DNA from: WVZH01 sp034430895 | GTDB lineage: Bacteria > Chloroflexota > Anaerolineae > Anaerolineales > E44-bin32 | Assembly: GCA_034430895.1 (NCBI GenBank) | Contig: DAOUDW010000108.1 | Location: 18,537-82,536, forward strand | Length of the DNA stretch: 64,000 nt | Direction: 5' to 3' | Shown here: piece by piece, positions 26,817 to 35,041 of the stretch | Position numbering within the stretch: position 1 is the first letter of the stretch | Layout: every line of letters starts with the position of its first letter | Program-made: the position numbers and the translations under genes | Notes under the pieces: generated by a model | The model's database searches: none | The model's input: only the letters and a program-made list of their open reading frames with translations | Told to the model about the DNA's origin: nothing

Positions 26817-26862
26817 GTACTGTGACTGCCGCATTCGATGGCCTATAACACTGTCACAGTAC
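26817..26862 (+). promoter_or_regulatory. Operator-like inverted repeat upstream of the response regulator
   Basis: GTACTGTGAC (26817-26826) and GTCACAGTAC (26853-26862) are a perfect 10-bp inverted repeat separated by 26 bases. TATAAC at 26844-26849 lies between the arms as a possible -10, placing the left arm at the -35 position. It is 68 bases before ATG 26930. The remainder of the 26555-26929 gap holds nothing I can identify. Confidence 0.45.
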
Positions 26863-26929
26863 ACTCGTTAGCTTGAAAAAGCGTTGTGATACACTACGAG
26901 TAGCAAATGGCGCAGTAAAAGAGGATTTC

Positions 26930-27316
26930 ATGTCGGAAGAGGAAAAGCGACTGGTCTGTATCGAAGACGAACCGGAGATGATCGATCTGGTGCGTTTGAT
27001 CTTGAGTCGCAAGGGTTTCAATGTAATCGGTGCGAATGGTGGAGTCGAAGGGCTCGAAGTCGTACAGCGGGAGAAGCCGGATCTCATACTCCTGGATCTT
27101 ATGATGCCGGATATGGACGGCTGGGAGGTATATCAGCAGATCAAGGCGGATGAAGAGCTGCGGGAGATACCCGTTGTTGTGGTTACCGCGAAAGCACAAT
27201 CGATCGATAAAGTGCTTGGACTGCACATTGCCAAGGTTGATGATTACATCACCAAGCCATTCGGACCTCAGGAGCTGCTCGAAAGCGTTGAAAAAATCCT
27301 CGGTATGCAGAACTGA
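26930..27316 (+). CDS. Stand-alone response regulator (REC only)
   Basis: 128-residue receiver domain without an output domain. Acidic pocket in CIEDEP (residues 10-14), phosphoacceptor Asp56 in LILLDLMMPDMDG, switch Thr86 in VVVTAKAQ, and Lys109 in DYITKPFGPQELLE. GAGG nine bases before ATG 26930. No histidine kinase is adjacent, so its partner is elsewhere. Proteins of this size act by phosphate-dependent binding to other proteins, like CheY or Spo0F. Confidence 0.92.
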   Translation: MSEEEKRLVCIEDEPEMIDLVRLILSRKGFNVIGANGGVEGLEVVQREKPDLILLDLMMPDMDGWEVYQQIKADEELREIPVVVVTAKAQSIDKVLGLHIAKVDDYITKPFGPQELLESVEKILGMQN

Positions 27317-27378
27317 TCTATTCAATTTCTGTTCTTTCGGGGCGGCATTGGCCACCTCGTATTGTTTACTCAATCAAA

Positions 27379-27753
27379 ATGACACAGTGGATTGAAGTAC
27401 GAAATAATTCTCGGGGGAATGGTCTCGTTGTCAGGGCACGATGGTGCGATTCCTTTCTCTGTCGCTTGCGAGGGTTAACCTTTCGGCGCTCACTTGCTTC
27501 GCACACTGGTTTGATCTTGGTACAATCTCGAGAAAGTGTTGCCGAGGCAACCATACATATGTTTGGGGTTTTCTTCTCACTCGGTGTGGTTTGGATTGAT
27601 GCGAACAAGCGCGTCGTCGATCTCACGGTCGCCGATCCCTGGCGGATTTATACACCTAACACAGCCGCACAATATGTACTTGAAGGACGCCCCGAGATTC
27701 TCGATGAGGTTAAGGTAGGAGATGTCCTGGAGTTCTGTGAGTATGAAGCGTAA
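27379..27753 (+). CDS. DUF192 family protein
   Basis: 124-residue small beta-barrel protein. The family pattern is visible: CDSFLCRLRGLTFRRSL (R-x-x-GLMFR in relatives), ATIHMFGVFFSLGVVWIDANKRVVD (M-x-N-x-x-x-x-LDVVFID in relatives), and AAQYVLEGRPEI. Function unknown; DUF192 proteins are often secreted, but no signal peptide is seen here. Its last 11 bases overlap the start of the LysM-M23 gene, so the two are translationally coupled. Confidence 0.8.
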   Translation: MTQWIEVRNNSRGNGLVVRARWCDSFLCRLRGLTFRRSLASHTGLILVQSRESVAEATIHMFGVFFSLGVVWIDANKRVVDLTVADPWRIYTPNTAAQYVLEGRPEILDEVKVGDVLEFCEYEA

Positions 27754-29134
27754 TCAAATTGCTGCATGGATATTGCTGGTATTGCTGATCACGACGGTTA
27801 TGCCTGCTCGAGCCCAATCGCAGGGTCCCATCTATATTATCCAGGAAGGTGACAATCTGACTTCGATTGCCGTGACGTTTGGCACAACCGTCGATGCGCT
27901 TATCACCGCGAACGGCATCCAAAAGACGACCATTTTGGTGCCAGGAACATCGCTCGTCATACCAGGCTTCGAAGGGGTGCAGGGAGAATTAACCACGCAG
28001 ACAATCGAATTTGGGGAGACGATCGAAAGTTTCAGCCTGCGATACGGAGTTGATAAAGAAGATCTCATCCGTCTCAACCGCATTGTTCGACCGGATCGAC
28101 TATACGCCGGCCAAGCTTTGATCATGACCAAATCGGAGAGTGATCTTGAGCAGTCAGGCGCCTCACGAGTTTTATCTGACCAGGGTGAGGGAATACTGGC
28201 CATTTCCGTACGAGAAGGTGTAAATCCCTGGAGTCTACGCACATTCGAAGGTGATGAGCGATTGTGGGTTATTCCGTCTGATGTACTCATCTCGTCTCAA
28301 AGCGATGAATCCATCACAGCCCTGCCCGATTCAATCGTTTCGACGAAATTGCATCCCTCACCCGCAGTTCAAGGTCATACGTTAGTCGTTCGCATTGACC
28401 TGGCGCAGTCGGGGTGGGTTACCGGTCGTTTGGACGACGATCAGCTAAATTTCTTTCCCGAAAGCGAACGTTCCATGGTGTCCTTGCACGGCATTCATGC
28501 GATGACAGACCCGGGATTGTATAATCTGGAGATATCCTTGTACACCACACTCGGCGAGGCACCGACGTATTCGTTTGTGCAACCGATTCGTGTTTTGGAT
28601 GGGGGATACCGTTCCGAGAGTGTTATCGGCGTACCAGCAGAAACCGTCGATCCTGCGGTGATCAATCCGGAACAAGAAATAGTCGAAGCGCTGCTCGCAC
28701 CGGCGACACCCGACAGAATGTGGACTGGTCCGTTTCAATTGCCGTCGGATTATTACACAGAAGAATTCATATCCGTTTTCGGTACTCGACGGAATTACAA
28801 TCTCGGCGCTCTGTATTACTATCATACAGGCGTGGATTTGTACGGCCATACGGGCGTGGAAATCATGGCTTCAGCACCCGGCGTTGTAGTGTTCGCCGGT
28901 CCGCTCACCATCCGTGGCAATGCGACCTATATCGATCATGGTTGGGGGGTCTATAGCGGCTATTTCCATCAATCCGAGATACTCGTTTCGGAGGGCGAAA
29001 CGGTTGAGGCTGGTCAGGTTATCGGGCTTATTGGGAGTACGGGGCGATCCACGGGAGCTCATTTGCACTGGGAGATCTGGGTTGGAGGGGTGCCCGTAGA
29101 TCCGTTGGATTGGATCGAACGCTCATATCCATAA
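27743..29134 (+). CDS. LysM domain M23 peptidoglycan endopeptidase
   Basis: 463-residue secreted cell-wall protein. Signal peptide to about residue 24 (PARA cleavage region), LysM 1 (YIIQEGDNLTSIAVTFG, residues ~30-75), LysM 2 (QTIEFGETIESFSLRYG, ~85-130), a long beta-rich middle region, and an M23 (LytM) domain from about residue 345 with ligands in HTGVDLYG and HLHWEIW plus GLIGSTGRSTG. All zinc ligands look intact, so it is probably an active cross-link hydrolase. ATG 27743 with GGAG ten bases upstream; the frame is open to 27722. Confidence 0.92.
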   Translation: MKRNQIAAWILLVLLITTVMPARAQSQGPIYIIQEGDNLTSIAVTFGTTVDALITANGIQKTTILVPGTSLVIPGFEGVQGELTTQTIEFGETIESFSLRYGVDKEDLIRLNRIVRPDRLYAGQALIMTKSESDLEQSGASRVLSDQGEGILAISVREGVNPWSLRTFEGDERLWVIPSDVLISSQSDESITALPDSIVSTKLHPSPAVQGHTLVVRIDLAQSGWVTGRLDDDQLNFFPESERSMVSLHGIHAMTDPGLYNLEISLYTTLGEAPTYSFVQPIRVLDGGYRSESVIGVPAETVDPAVINPEQEIVEALLAPATPDRMWTGPFQLPSDYYTEEFISVFGTRRNYNLGALYYYHTGVDLYGHTGVEIMASAPGVVVFAGPLTIRGNATYIDHGWGVYSGYFHQSEILVSEGETVEAGQVIGLIGSTGRSTGAHLHWEIWVGGVPVDPLDWIERSYP

Positions 29135-29206
29135 TACTAAGCAAGGATGGGGTCTAGGAACAGATATAGGCAAAGTGCAGGGGATATCACGTGGCGATGA
29201 AAAGTG

Positions 29207-29464
29207 TCAGCTGGAATCGTCCCCATCATCTTCGACCAGGCGATTGGCGTGGTAATTGTCAAGAATCTGACGCGCGTCACTGGCCATCTCGACGGGAACA
29301 AGGATTTCAACTTCGGCGAGCGGTCCGATGCCAAAGCCATAAATTGTTGTCAGTGCTTCATGGGATAGCCGAGCTTCGATCCCGCGTGACTTTAATAGAC
29401 TGCGCTGGATTTCTGCTTCCAGGACACCCGATGCCGTGCCGACGACGATATACTTATCGTCCAT
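29207..29464 (-). CDS. DUF2007-type small protein
   Basis: 85-residue protein with a ferredoxin-like pattern: KYIVVGTASGVLEAEIQRSLLKSRGIEARL then VEILVPVEMASDARQIL, as in the DUF2007 'putative signal-transducing' family, with an acidic tail. GGAGGGG sits just before ATG 29464; the open frame to 29608 lacks support. It converges with the LysM-M23 gene and diverges from the unknown 519-residue gene. Confidence 0.75.
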   Translation of the reverse strand: MDDKYIVVGTASGVLEAEIQRSLLKSRGIEARLSHEALTTIYGFGIGPLAEVEILVPVEMASDARQILDNYHANRLVEDDGDDSS

Positions 29465-29570
29465 AACCCCTCCTGCTTGATGCTTGTAGTATAATGGCAA
29501 AGTATCTCCCCTGCGTAGGTTGTGAATCATAATGCCAGTAGGACAAAGTATTTCAAGTGAAGCATATTGG

Positions 29571-31127
29571 ATGGAGTTCGAGCTCTCCGATGAGGACCTC
29601 GACTTCATCTATAACTTGTTGCTGGAGCGCGAAGTCCCATTAACTTCAGAGCAGATGTCTCGCGAGTTGGTGGAACGACGGCTGGAGAAGTTGAAAGAAG
29701 AAGCCAAAAAGGCGTCTACGAGCGAATACAAATCCTACATACCCGAAGCGCATTACGAGAAAGGTGAAGTCCTGATTTTCCCCGCACTCGGTAACCTGGT
29801 CGGGAAGGTCACGAAAGTTCGCCCCGGCGTGAATCCGGATATCGGCGAATTCGAGGTGATTGCTGTCAAATTTGAAAAGGGTGAGAAGTCCCGGGAATTT
29901 GCTGCTGCACTCCAGGATCATATTCTCAACAATCCATCCAGCGAGGACGAGGAGCTGGATGCACTGAGTACGACCGAAGGTATTCTGGCGACGTATCGCC
30001 GTGTGATCGAAGATCGTCTGGAAGGAAAACTCAAGGACGCCGAAGATATCATTCGAATTGCCGGGCGTTGGTTTCACAAGGCGCTGGTCGTCAACATTAA
30101 CGAAGGTCATTTGAACATCGCTGAAGCCGTGCTGGATGTTGCCAACGGTGGTCCATTGCCCACGTCGGATTTGCTGGAGCATGTCGGGATACCGGAAGAC
30201 ATCGATCCGCTGCTCATGGAATTCTCCATGGATTTTGCGCTGCAGGAAGACGAACGTTTTGATGAGGTCGGTCCGGCGGGGGAGACGCTCTGGTATTTGA
30301 AACGTATCGAACCACCGGAAGTTCTTTATACGCCGCCTCGACTGGAATACGACGAACCGTCAATCGATCGTTCCATGCTCACGGATGCGCTGATTGATCT
30401 TGAAGCGTCGCTGGATGACGAACTCAGTCCGTTGCCTTCATCCGATTCAACCCCGAATGAAGTTACCATCACACTTCTTTTCCCACATTGGCGTGTTGGT
30501 ACGCTGCCGCTCTCTGCACGGCTGCGGCCGATGTTCCCAACGGCGTATGAAGCGCCACGGATTAGATTTACCCTAATCGACGGACACAATGGCGATCGTT
30601 TCCCGGGTTGGGTTGTGCGCGAAAAGGGATACGTCTTTGGTTTGGACGAGTGGTATCGGCGTTACGATGTGCCTGCAGGTGGATTGATCAAGGTGCGGCG
30701 CGGCGATAAACCTGGCGAAATAAAAGTCGAGACCTTAGATCGCAAGCGCCACAATGATTGGATCCGGACGGTAACGATTGATGAAGAGGGGACAATTGGT
30801 TTTACCATGCTCAAACAATCTGTGGGAACCGCATACGATGACCTAATGGTCGTGGGATTGATCGACCCATTAGCACTGGATGAAGCCTGGATGCGGGGTT
30901 CGCAACGGAATCTACCAAAGGATAAATTAATTGCCTACATTTTCCGGGAACTGGCTCGACTCAATCCGCAGAGCGCGGTGCATGCGCAGTCGCTGTACTC
31001 CGGAGTAAACGTTTTTCGACGTATGTCTCCTACAGCGGTATTTCAGGAATTAGTCAGCCGAAATTATTATGAACATGTAGGCGATCTTTATTGGCGTTTT
31101 GATACGCAAGCCTGGACGAAGGCATGA
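29571..31127 (+). CDS. Conserved hypothetical protein, first gene of a two-gene module
   Basis: About 519-residue soluble protein from ATG 29571 (ATG 29532 would add 13 residues; neither has a strong ribosome-binding site). I do not recognise a named family. Residues ~1-55 are helical and charged (LERRLEKLKEEAKKAS-like coiled coil). Residues ~60-120 form a beta-rich segment (KGEVLIFPALGNLVGKVTKVRPG). Residues ~185-240 look like a winged helix (NIAEAVLDVANGGPLPTSDLLEHVG). After a basic beta region, the last ~70 residues (KLIAYIFRELARLNPQSAVHAQSLY) resemble a second winged helix. It overlaps the next gene by four bases (ATGA), so the two products probably work together. Confidence 0.75.
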   Translation: MEFELSDEDLDFIYNLLLEREVPLTSEQMSRELVERRLEKLKEEAKKASTSEYKSYIPEAHYEKGEVLIFPALGNLVGKVTKVRPGVNPDIGEFEVIAVKFEKGEKSREFAAALQDHILNNPSSEDEELDALSTTEGILATYRRVIEDRLEGKLKDAEDIIRIAGRWFHKALVVNINEGHLNIAEAVLDVANGGPLPTSDLLEHVGIPEDIDPLLMEFSMDFALQEDERFDEVGPAGETLWYLKRIEPPEVLYTPPRLEYDEPSIDRSMLTDALIDLEASLDDELSPLPSSDSTPNEVTITLLFPHWRVGTLPLSARLRPMFPTAYEAPRIRFTLIDGHNGDRFPGWVVREKGYVFGLDEWYRRYDVPAGGLIKVRRGDKPGEIKVETLDRKRHNDWIRTVTIDEEGTIGFTMLKQSVGTAYDDLMVVGLIDPLALDEAWMRGSQRNLPKDKLIAYIFRELARLNPQSAVHAQSLYSGVNVFRRMSPTAVFQELVSRNYYEHVGDLYWRFDTQAWTKA

Positions 31128-31570
31128 CTGAAGAGAAAAATAGAAAAATTGGCCGGTTGGTACGCCCGACTCTAGAGACGAAATTTCATATTGACTATGA
31201 CTGGTGGGACCGCGCCGATCGGGATTTGGAAGTATATCTGCGCAGCCACCTTTGTCCTGAGCATCAGGATGCATTCGCCGATTTAGATGCAGAGACTCTG
31301 GTCGATTACATCGATCCGCAGACTGCGGAGGTCACACGCGTCGCGGGTATCCAACACACCTTGATATCCCATTGTGCCAAGCAAGAGACGTATCTTACGC
31401 CACAGACAAGCCTGGTAAATGCCGTATTTCGAGTGTTTCTATCAAACGGAAACACGCCCATGACTCCCGAAGAACTCGGAGAGAGATTGGGTCGCTCTCC
31501 ACGTATGATCCTCAGGACTTTCTCCAGCACGCGCGTTTACAAGGGGATCCGTCCGATCACTTCTGAATAA
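31124..31570 (+). CDS. Conserved hypothetical protein with C-terminal HTH-like segment
   Basis: 148-residue soluble protein starting in an ATGA overlap with the upstream 519-residue gene. The N-terminal half is acidic and Trp-rich (DYDWWDRADRDLEVYLRSHLC). Residues ~105-148 (NGNTPMTPEELGERLGRSPRMILRTFSSTRVYKGIRPI) read as helix-turn-helix followed by a short basic strand, so nucleic-acid binding is plausible. I do not recognise the family. The tRNA-Arg gene begins 100 bases downstream. Confidence 0.7.
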   Translation: MTEEKNRKIGRLVRPTLETKFHIDYDWWDRADRDLEVYLRSHLCPEHQDAFADLDAETLVDYIDPQTAEVTRVAGIQHTLISHCAKQETYLTPQTSLVNAVFRVFLSNGNTPMTPEELGERLGRSPRMILRTFSSTRVYKGIRPITSE

Positions 31571-31623
31571 CTCCAAAACAAGGCAAGCTTAAATTTAAGG
31601 GCAAGGAACGCTCGATCCTGGTT

Positions 31624-31629
31624 TATAAT
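31624..31629 (+). promoter_or_regulatory. Possible -10 box of the tRNA-Arg gene
   Basis: Perfect TATAAT 42 bases before the tRNA 5' end. No matching -35 is seen at 17 bp, so this rests on the -10 alone. Confidence 0.35.
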
Positions 31630-31670
31630 GGTTGAGGTTCGCAACGCGTGGTTGAATTGAGAACCTAATC

Positions 31671-31747
31671 GCCCCTGTAGCTCAAGTGGATAGAGCACCG
31701 GACTTCTAATCCGGTTGTTGCAGGTTCGAGTCCTGCCAGGGGCGCCA
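31671..31747 (+). tRNA. tRNA-Arg (anticodon TCT)
   Basis: Complete cloverleaf. The acceptor stem pairs GCCCCTG (31671-31677) with CAGGGGC (31737-31743), then discriminator G and an encoded CCA (31745-31747). The anticodon arm is CCGGA-CTTCTAA-TCCGG with TCT at 31705-31707. The T arm is CAGGTTCGAGTCCTG. It reads AGA/AGG codons. No integrated element follows it. Confidence 0.97.
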
Positions 31748-31970
31748 ATTCTTCAAGGATTTGCTGACCTTTCAATGTTTCATGCAGGAAAGGGTATGCG
31801 GCTTCCTACGCCATGCTTCTAGTTTTACTGCCAGGGTATGTTCTCATGCTCGGATTATTCTCACTAAGAATCCTCGAGCAGCTCAAGTACGCATATTCCA
31901 TCCCATACCTGCCAGAATAAGATCGTAAGTGAATCGGCAGCGTACATCTTATCCAGGGAAGGTTACGCAC

Positions 31971-33800
31971 ATGAAGGAATTTCTCACGTGGCTGAAACCC
32001 GACCGTCCTGTTGGTCGCCTTCCAAAGGTTGGCAAATTTACCTGGCGTTTCGATCAAAGAGGATTGCTGTTGGGGATCCTGTTGTTATTGATCATACTAT
32101 CGATTCTCTCCCCGCATTTTCGACAGATCGACAACTTGATGCTCATTTTAAAGGAGGCTTCGTTCATTGGTATTGTTGCTGCGGGGCAGACATTGGTTGT
32201 ATTGGCGGGCGGCATCGATTTGTCCGTGGGATCCATTCTTGCCTTGGCCAGTATTATCGCTGCGCTTCTGATGACCGGCGTGGGTTCAATCGCGCCGATA
32301 AATCCATATCTCGCCATCATTGTCTCCCTTGGTTTGAGCGCGCTGATTGGCGCATGCCATGGATGGTTAATCGCGAAGCGAAAAATGCCACCCTTTATTG
32401 TTACGCTGGTGAGTCTCGGTATATTGCGTAGTATCGCATTGGTCATTACGGAAAGTCGCACCATCCATTCTTTTCCTGAGGATTTTAAATGGATCGCCGA
32501 TGCAAGCGTCGGTGGATTTCCCATGCCAGGCCTGATCATGCTGGTCGTATTCTTGATTTTAGGATACGTATTGCGCAATTCAAAATTGGGTCGTTACATA
32601 TATGTCATTGGGGGAAACGAATCTTCGGCTCGATTATCGGGTGTTCCTGTTGATAAATATAAAATCTACACGTACATGATGAGCGGGATCTTGGCGGCTT
32701 TATCTGGAATAATTTTGATGGCTCGTCTGGATGGCGCAGTTTACACCCTGGGTGAAGACTATGGGTTAAACTCGGTGGCCGCGGTGATTATCGGCGGCAC
32801 AAGCTTGAGTGGGGGAGTCGGGGGTGTACGGGGGACACTTATCGGCGTGTTGATTATGACGGTTGTGCAGAATGGTCTCGTTATGCTGAATATCGCCTAT
32901 CAATGGCACGGAATCGTGATCGGCTCAATCATTCTCCTCGCGGTTTTTATCGACATGGAACGACGTCGCGCCAGACAATCAGCATCTAGGGTACGCGCAT
33001 ACCAATCTGTAGCAGACGAAACCTATTTGGAAGGGATCATTCTTCAGATCAATCAACTCATCCGAAATCGTTTTGGGTCCCCTTTCGTACGTATTTACAT
33101 GGTCGACCCCAATCGAGATGATTTAATCGAATGCAGCACGAAAAACAAGCATCCTGCGCCTGCGGACTGTATTGCGGATCAGGTACGCAGGAGTGGGCAA
33201 GCGATGGTAATTGAAGAGATATCTGATCGTCACGACACAATGATCCATCGATTAGAACCAAGTATTCAATCCGCGATCGTCGTTCCGCTGATACATCGTG
33301 AAAAACTGATTGGTGTGCTTGACGTGCAAAGCCCGATCGCCCATGCGTTTGTGCCCGAGGCGATAAGCCATTTAACGGAATTAATGGCCGGTCTCATCCC
33401 GCCCTTACGTAATGCCTGGTTGTTGGAATGTGATTGGCTCGCCAAACAGACTCGCAACGCGCTGCGCAATTTATGGGACACGGTCTACTTAGGTCGCTGC
33501 GCATTGGCAGAGTGGGCTTTCCCGGCCAGTTTTGACGTAGTATCCAGTGGGAGTTCATCGAATCGGAGTGGTCAGCTTCGTCAGTTGTTACTTGAAACAA
33601 TTGAACGATTAAATCCCCAGAAAGGCATAAATCGACCTCACGCCATCGACCGACGATACGACATCCTGCATCTTACCTACGTCGAAGGCCTTTCTTCCGA
33701 CGAAGTGATACGAAACCTTTCCATCAGCCGCCGCCAATATTTCTATGATTTAAAAGATGCCATCAGCGCCTTGGCCCATTTACTAATCTATACCTCCTGA
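31971..33800 (+). CDS. Sugar ABC permease (RbsC-type) fused to GAF and C-terminal HTH domains
   Basis: 609 residues, where normal permeases of this family have 310-350. Residues ~25-335 are a complete BPD_transp_2 permease: VVLAGGIDLSVGSILALASI, NSVAAVIIGGTSLSGGVGGVRGT and ~9-10 helices. After a basic MERRRAR segment (residue 329), residues ~345-480 read as a GAF domain (INQLIRNRFGSPFVRIYMVD..., IVVPLIHREKLIGVLDVQS). Residues ~490-609 are a helical domain ending in a sigma-region-4-like HTH, with ILHLTYVEGLSSDEVIRNL and SISRRQYFYDLKDAISALA as its core. The sequence runs through without a stop or frameshift. ATG 31971 is chosen because it begins the recognisable protein; GGAAGG lies 12 bases upstream. 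It is the first gene of a sugar transporter locus. Inference: the tail senses a ligand and regulates, possibly by binding DNA. This could be a transporter that doubles as a receptor. Confidence 0.88.
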   Translation: MKEFLTWLKPDRPVGRLPKVGKFTWRFDQRGLLLGILLLLIILSILSPHFRQIDNLMLILKEASFIGIVAAGQTLVVLAGGIDLSVGSILALASIIAALLMTGVGSIAPINPYLAIIVSLGLSALIGACHGWLIAKRKMPPFIVTLVSLGILRSIALVITESRTIHSFPEDFKWIADASVGGFPMPGLIMLVVFLILGYVLRNSKLGRYIYVIGGNESSARLSGVPVDKYKIYTYMMSGILAALSGIILMARLDGAVYTLGEDYGLNSVAAVIIGGTSLSGGVGGVRGTLIGVLIMTVVQNGLVMLNIAYQWHGIVIGSIILLAVFIDMERRRARQSASRVRAYQSVADETYLEGIILQINQLIRNRFGSPFVRIYMVDPNRDDLIECSTKNKHPAPADCIADQVRRSGQAMVIEEISDRHDTMIHRLEPSIQSAIVVPLIHREKLIGVLDVQSPIAHAFVPEAISHLTELMAGLIPPLRNAWLLECDWLAKQTRNALRNLWDTVYLGRCALAEWAFPASFDVVSSGSSSNRSGQLRQLLLETIERLNPQKGINRPHAIDRRYDILHLTYVEGLSSDEVIRNLSISRRQYFYDLKDAISALAHLLIYTS

Positions 33801-33817
33801 TTTTTCAATATTCGTAA

Positions 33818-33877
33818 TTGCACATATATTGCACTTAATTGCACTGTAGTTGCACATACAGTGCTCTAATATTGCAT
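33818..33877 (+). repeat. Helically phased TTGCAC direct repeats
   Basis: Four exact TTGCAC copies start at 33818, 33829, 33839 and 33850 (spacing 11, 10, 11). A fifth, TTGCAT, starts at 33872, two turns further on; the intervening register holds a degenerate unit. The flanks are AT-rich. The array begins 18 bases after the stop of the permease-GAF-HTH gene and about 400 bases before the ATPase gene. The even one-turn phasing puts all sites on one face of the helix, as expected of a cooperative binding site or upstream activation sequence. Confidence 0.75.
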
Positions 33878-34252
33878 TCTACCTGTGGAAACCCCTGGTT
33901 GAAATTTGATATTGTAAATAGCAGCAATTTTTACCCAGTATCGCTTTAGGAAGTTGTGATCGGAGTGGGATTCGCGAGGAAATATACCTTTTCTATAGCT
34001 CTCGAGAGAAATATAGGTTATCGCGCTTCAGTCGGTATCGAAATCTAATCATTAATTTCTCGTATTGGTCATTCACTCATTGGTTTTTTCAAGTGTATAG
34101 GTGGGAATTGGCGCGCTTCGCGCACGCTTGTTTCGACAGCATTTAGAGGTGGCATATCCAGGTTGTTATCTTGCGTATTGCGCATTTGACTTGGGTATAC
34201 ACCACACTGCGCAGTATGGTCTAGGCTTCAGGTTTTTCAAGGAGGTTCGAAT
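33878..34252. other. Long leader region before the ABC ATPase gene
   Basis: 375 bases after the TTGCAC array. Mostly AT-rich, with no ORF that looks real and no clear hairpin. AAGGAGG at about 34240-34246 is the ribosome-binding site of the next gene. A promoter is expected here, but I cannot pick one with confidence. Confidence 0.4.
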
Positions 34253-35041
34253 ATGGCGGATACGGGTATCGAACGCCTCGCATTGCGAATGGCAAAGGTC
34301 GAAAAATATTTTGGTCTGGTTTGTGCCCTCAAACAGATTGATCTCGAAGTGGGCAGCAATGAAATCGTTGGGCTCATTGGTGATAACGGCGCCGGAAAAT
34401 CGACTGTCGTGAAAATTCTCTCCGGTGTATTCCCCCCGACCAGCGGAGACCTTTATATCACCGGCCGGAAAGTGGATTTAAGCAATTACAGCGTCAAACA
34501 GGCGCACCTGCACGGTGTCGAAACCGTCTATCAGGACAAATCACTCGGAGAGAAGCAAGATCTTTGGAGGAATTTCTTCGTCGGTCGGCAAATAACCTAT
34601 CCATTCGGATTCATTAATGTCAAGAAGGAAAAACAGATCGCCGAAGATATCATGCGCAAGACGATCGGATTTCGCAGTGCGGGGATCACAGTTGACTCCA
34701 AAGTGAGTAAATTGTCCGGTGGTGAGCGACAGGGCGTGGCAATTGGTCGGGCGATGCATTTTGAAGCTGAACTCATCGTATTGGATGAGCCGACGGTTGC
34801 CCTTTCCTTGAAGGAGGTGGGCAAAGTGCTTGACTTCGTCCACAAGATCAAGCAGGCGGGAAAGGCGTGCGTTTACATTTCGCATGACATCCAGGACGTT
34901 TTTGAAATCGCCGACCGTTTCGTCATCATGGATCGTGGCGAGATCGTTGCCCGTATACCTAAAAAAGAAATCAGCCTGAAAGCGTTGGGAGAGTTCATGC
35001 TAGATTACGCCCACGGCAGGAAAGACATGGAGAAAAGATGA
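34253..35041 (+). CDS. Sugar ABC transporter ATP-binding protein (single domain)
   Basis: 262-residue NBD for the ribose/fructose-type importer. Walker A GDNGAGKSTVVKIL, signature LSGGERQGVAIG, Walker B LIVLDEPTVALS and switch His in YISHDIQDVF are intact. It has one NBD, like FrcA, and not two as in RbsA, so a homodimer or a pairing through the two different permeases is expected. AAGGAGG seven bases before ATG 34253 is strong. The stop overlaps the next permease start (ATGA). Confidence 0.93.
   Translation: MADTGIERLALRMAKVEKYFGLVCALKQIDLEVGSNEIVGLIGDNGAGKSTVVKILSGVFPPTSGDLYITGRKVDLSNYSVKQAHLHGVETVYQDKSLGEKQDLWRNFFVGRQITYPFGFINVKKEKQIAEDIMRKTIGFRSAGITVDSKVSKLSGGERQGVAIGRAMHFEAELIVLDEPTVALSLKEVGKVLDFVHKIKQAGKACVYISHDIQDVFEIADRFVIMDRGEIVARIPKKEISLKALGEFMLDYAHGRKDMEKR

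Noticed and set aside
31671..31970. Possible integrated element at the tRNA-Arg 3' end
   Set aside because: No integrase next to the tRNA and no repeat of the tRNA 3' end seen downstream.
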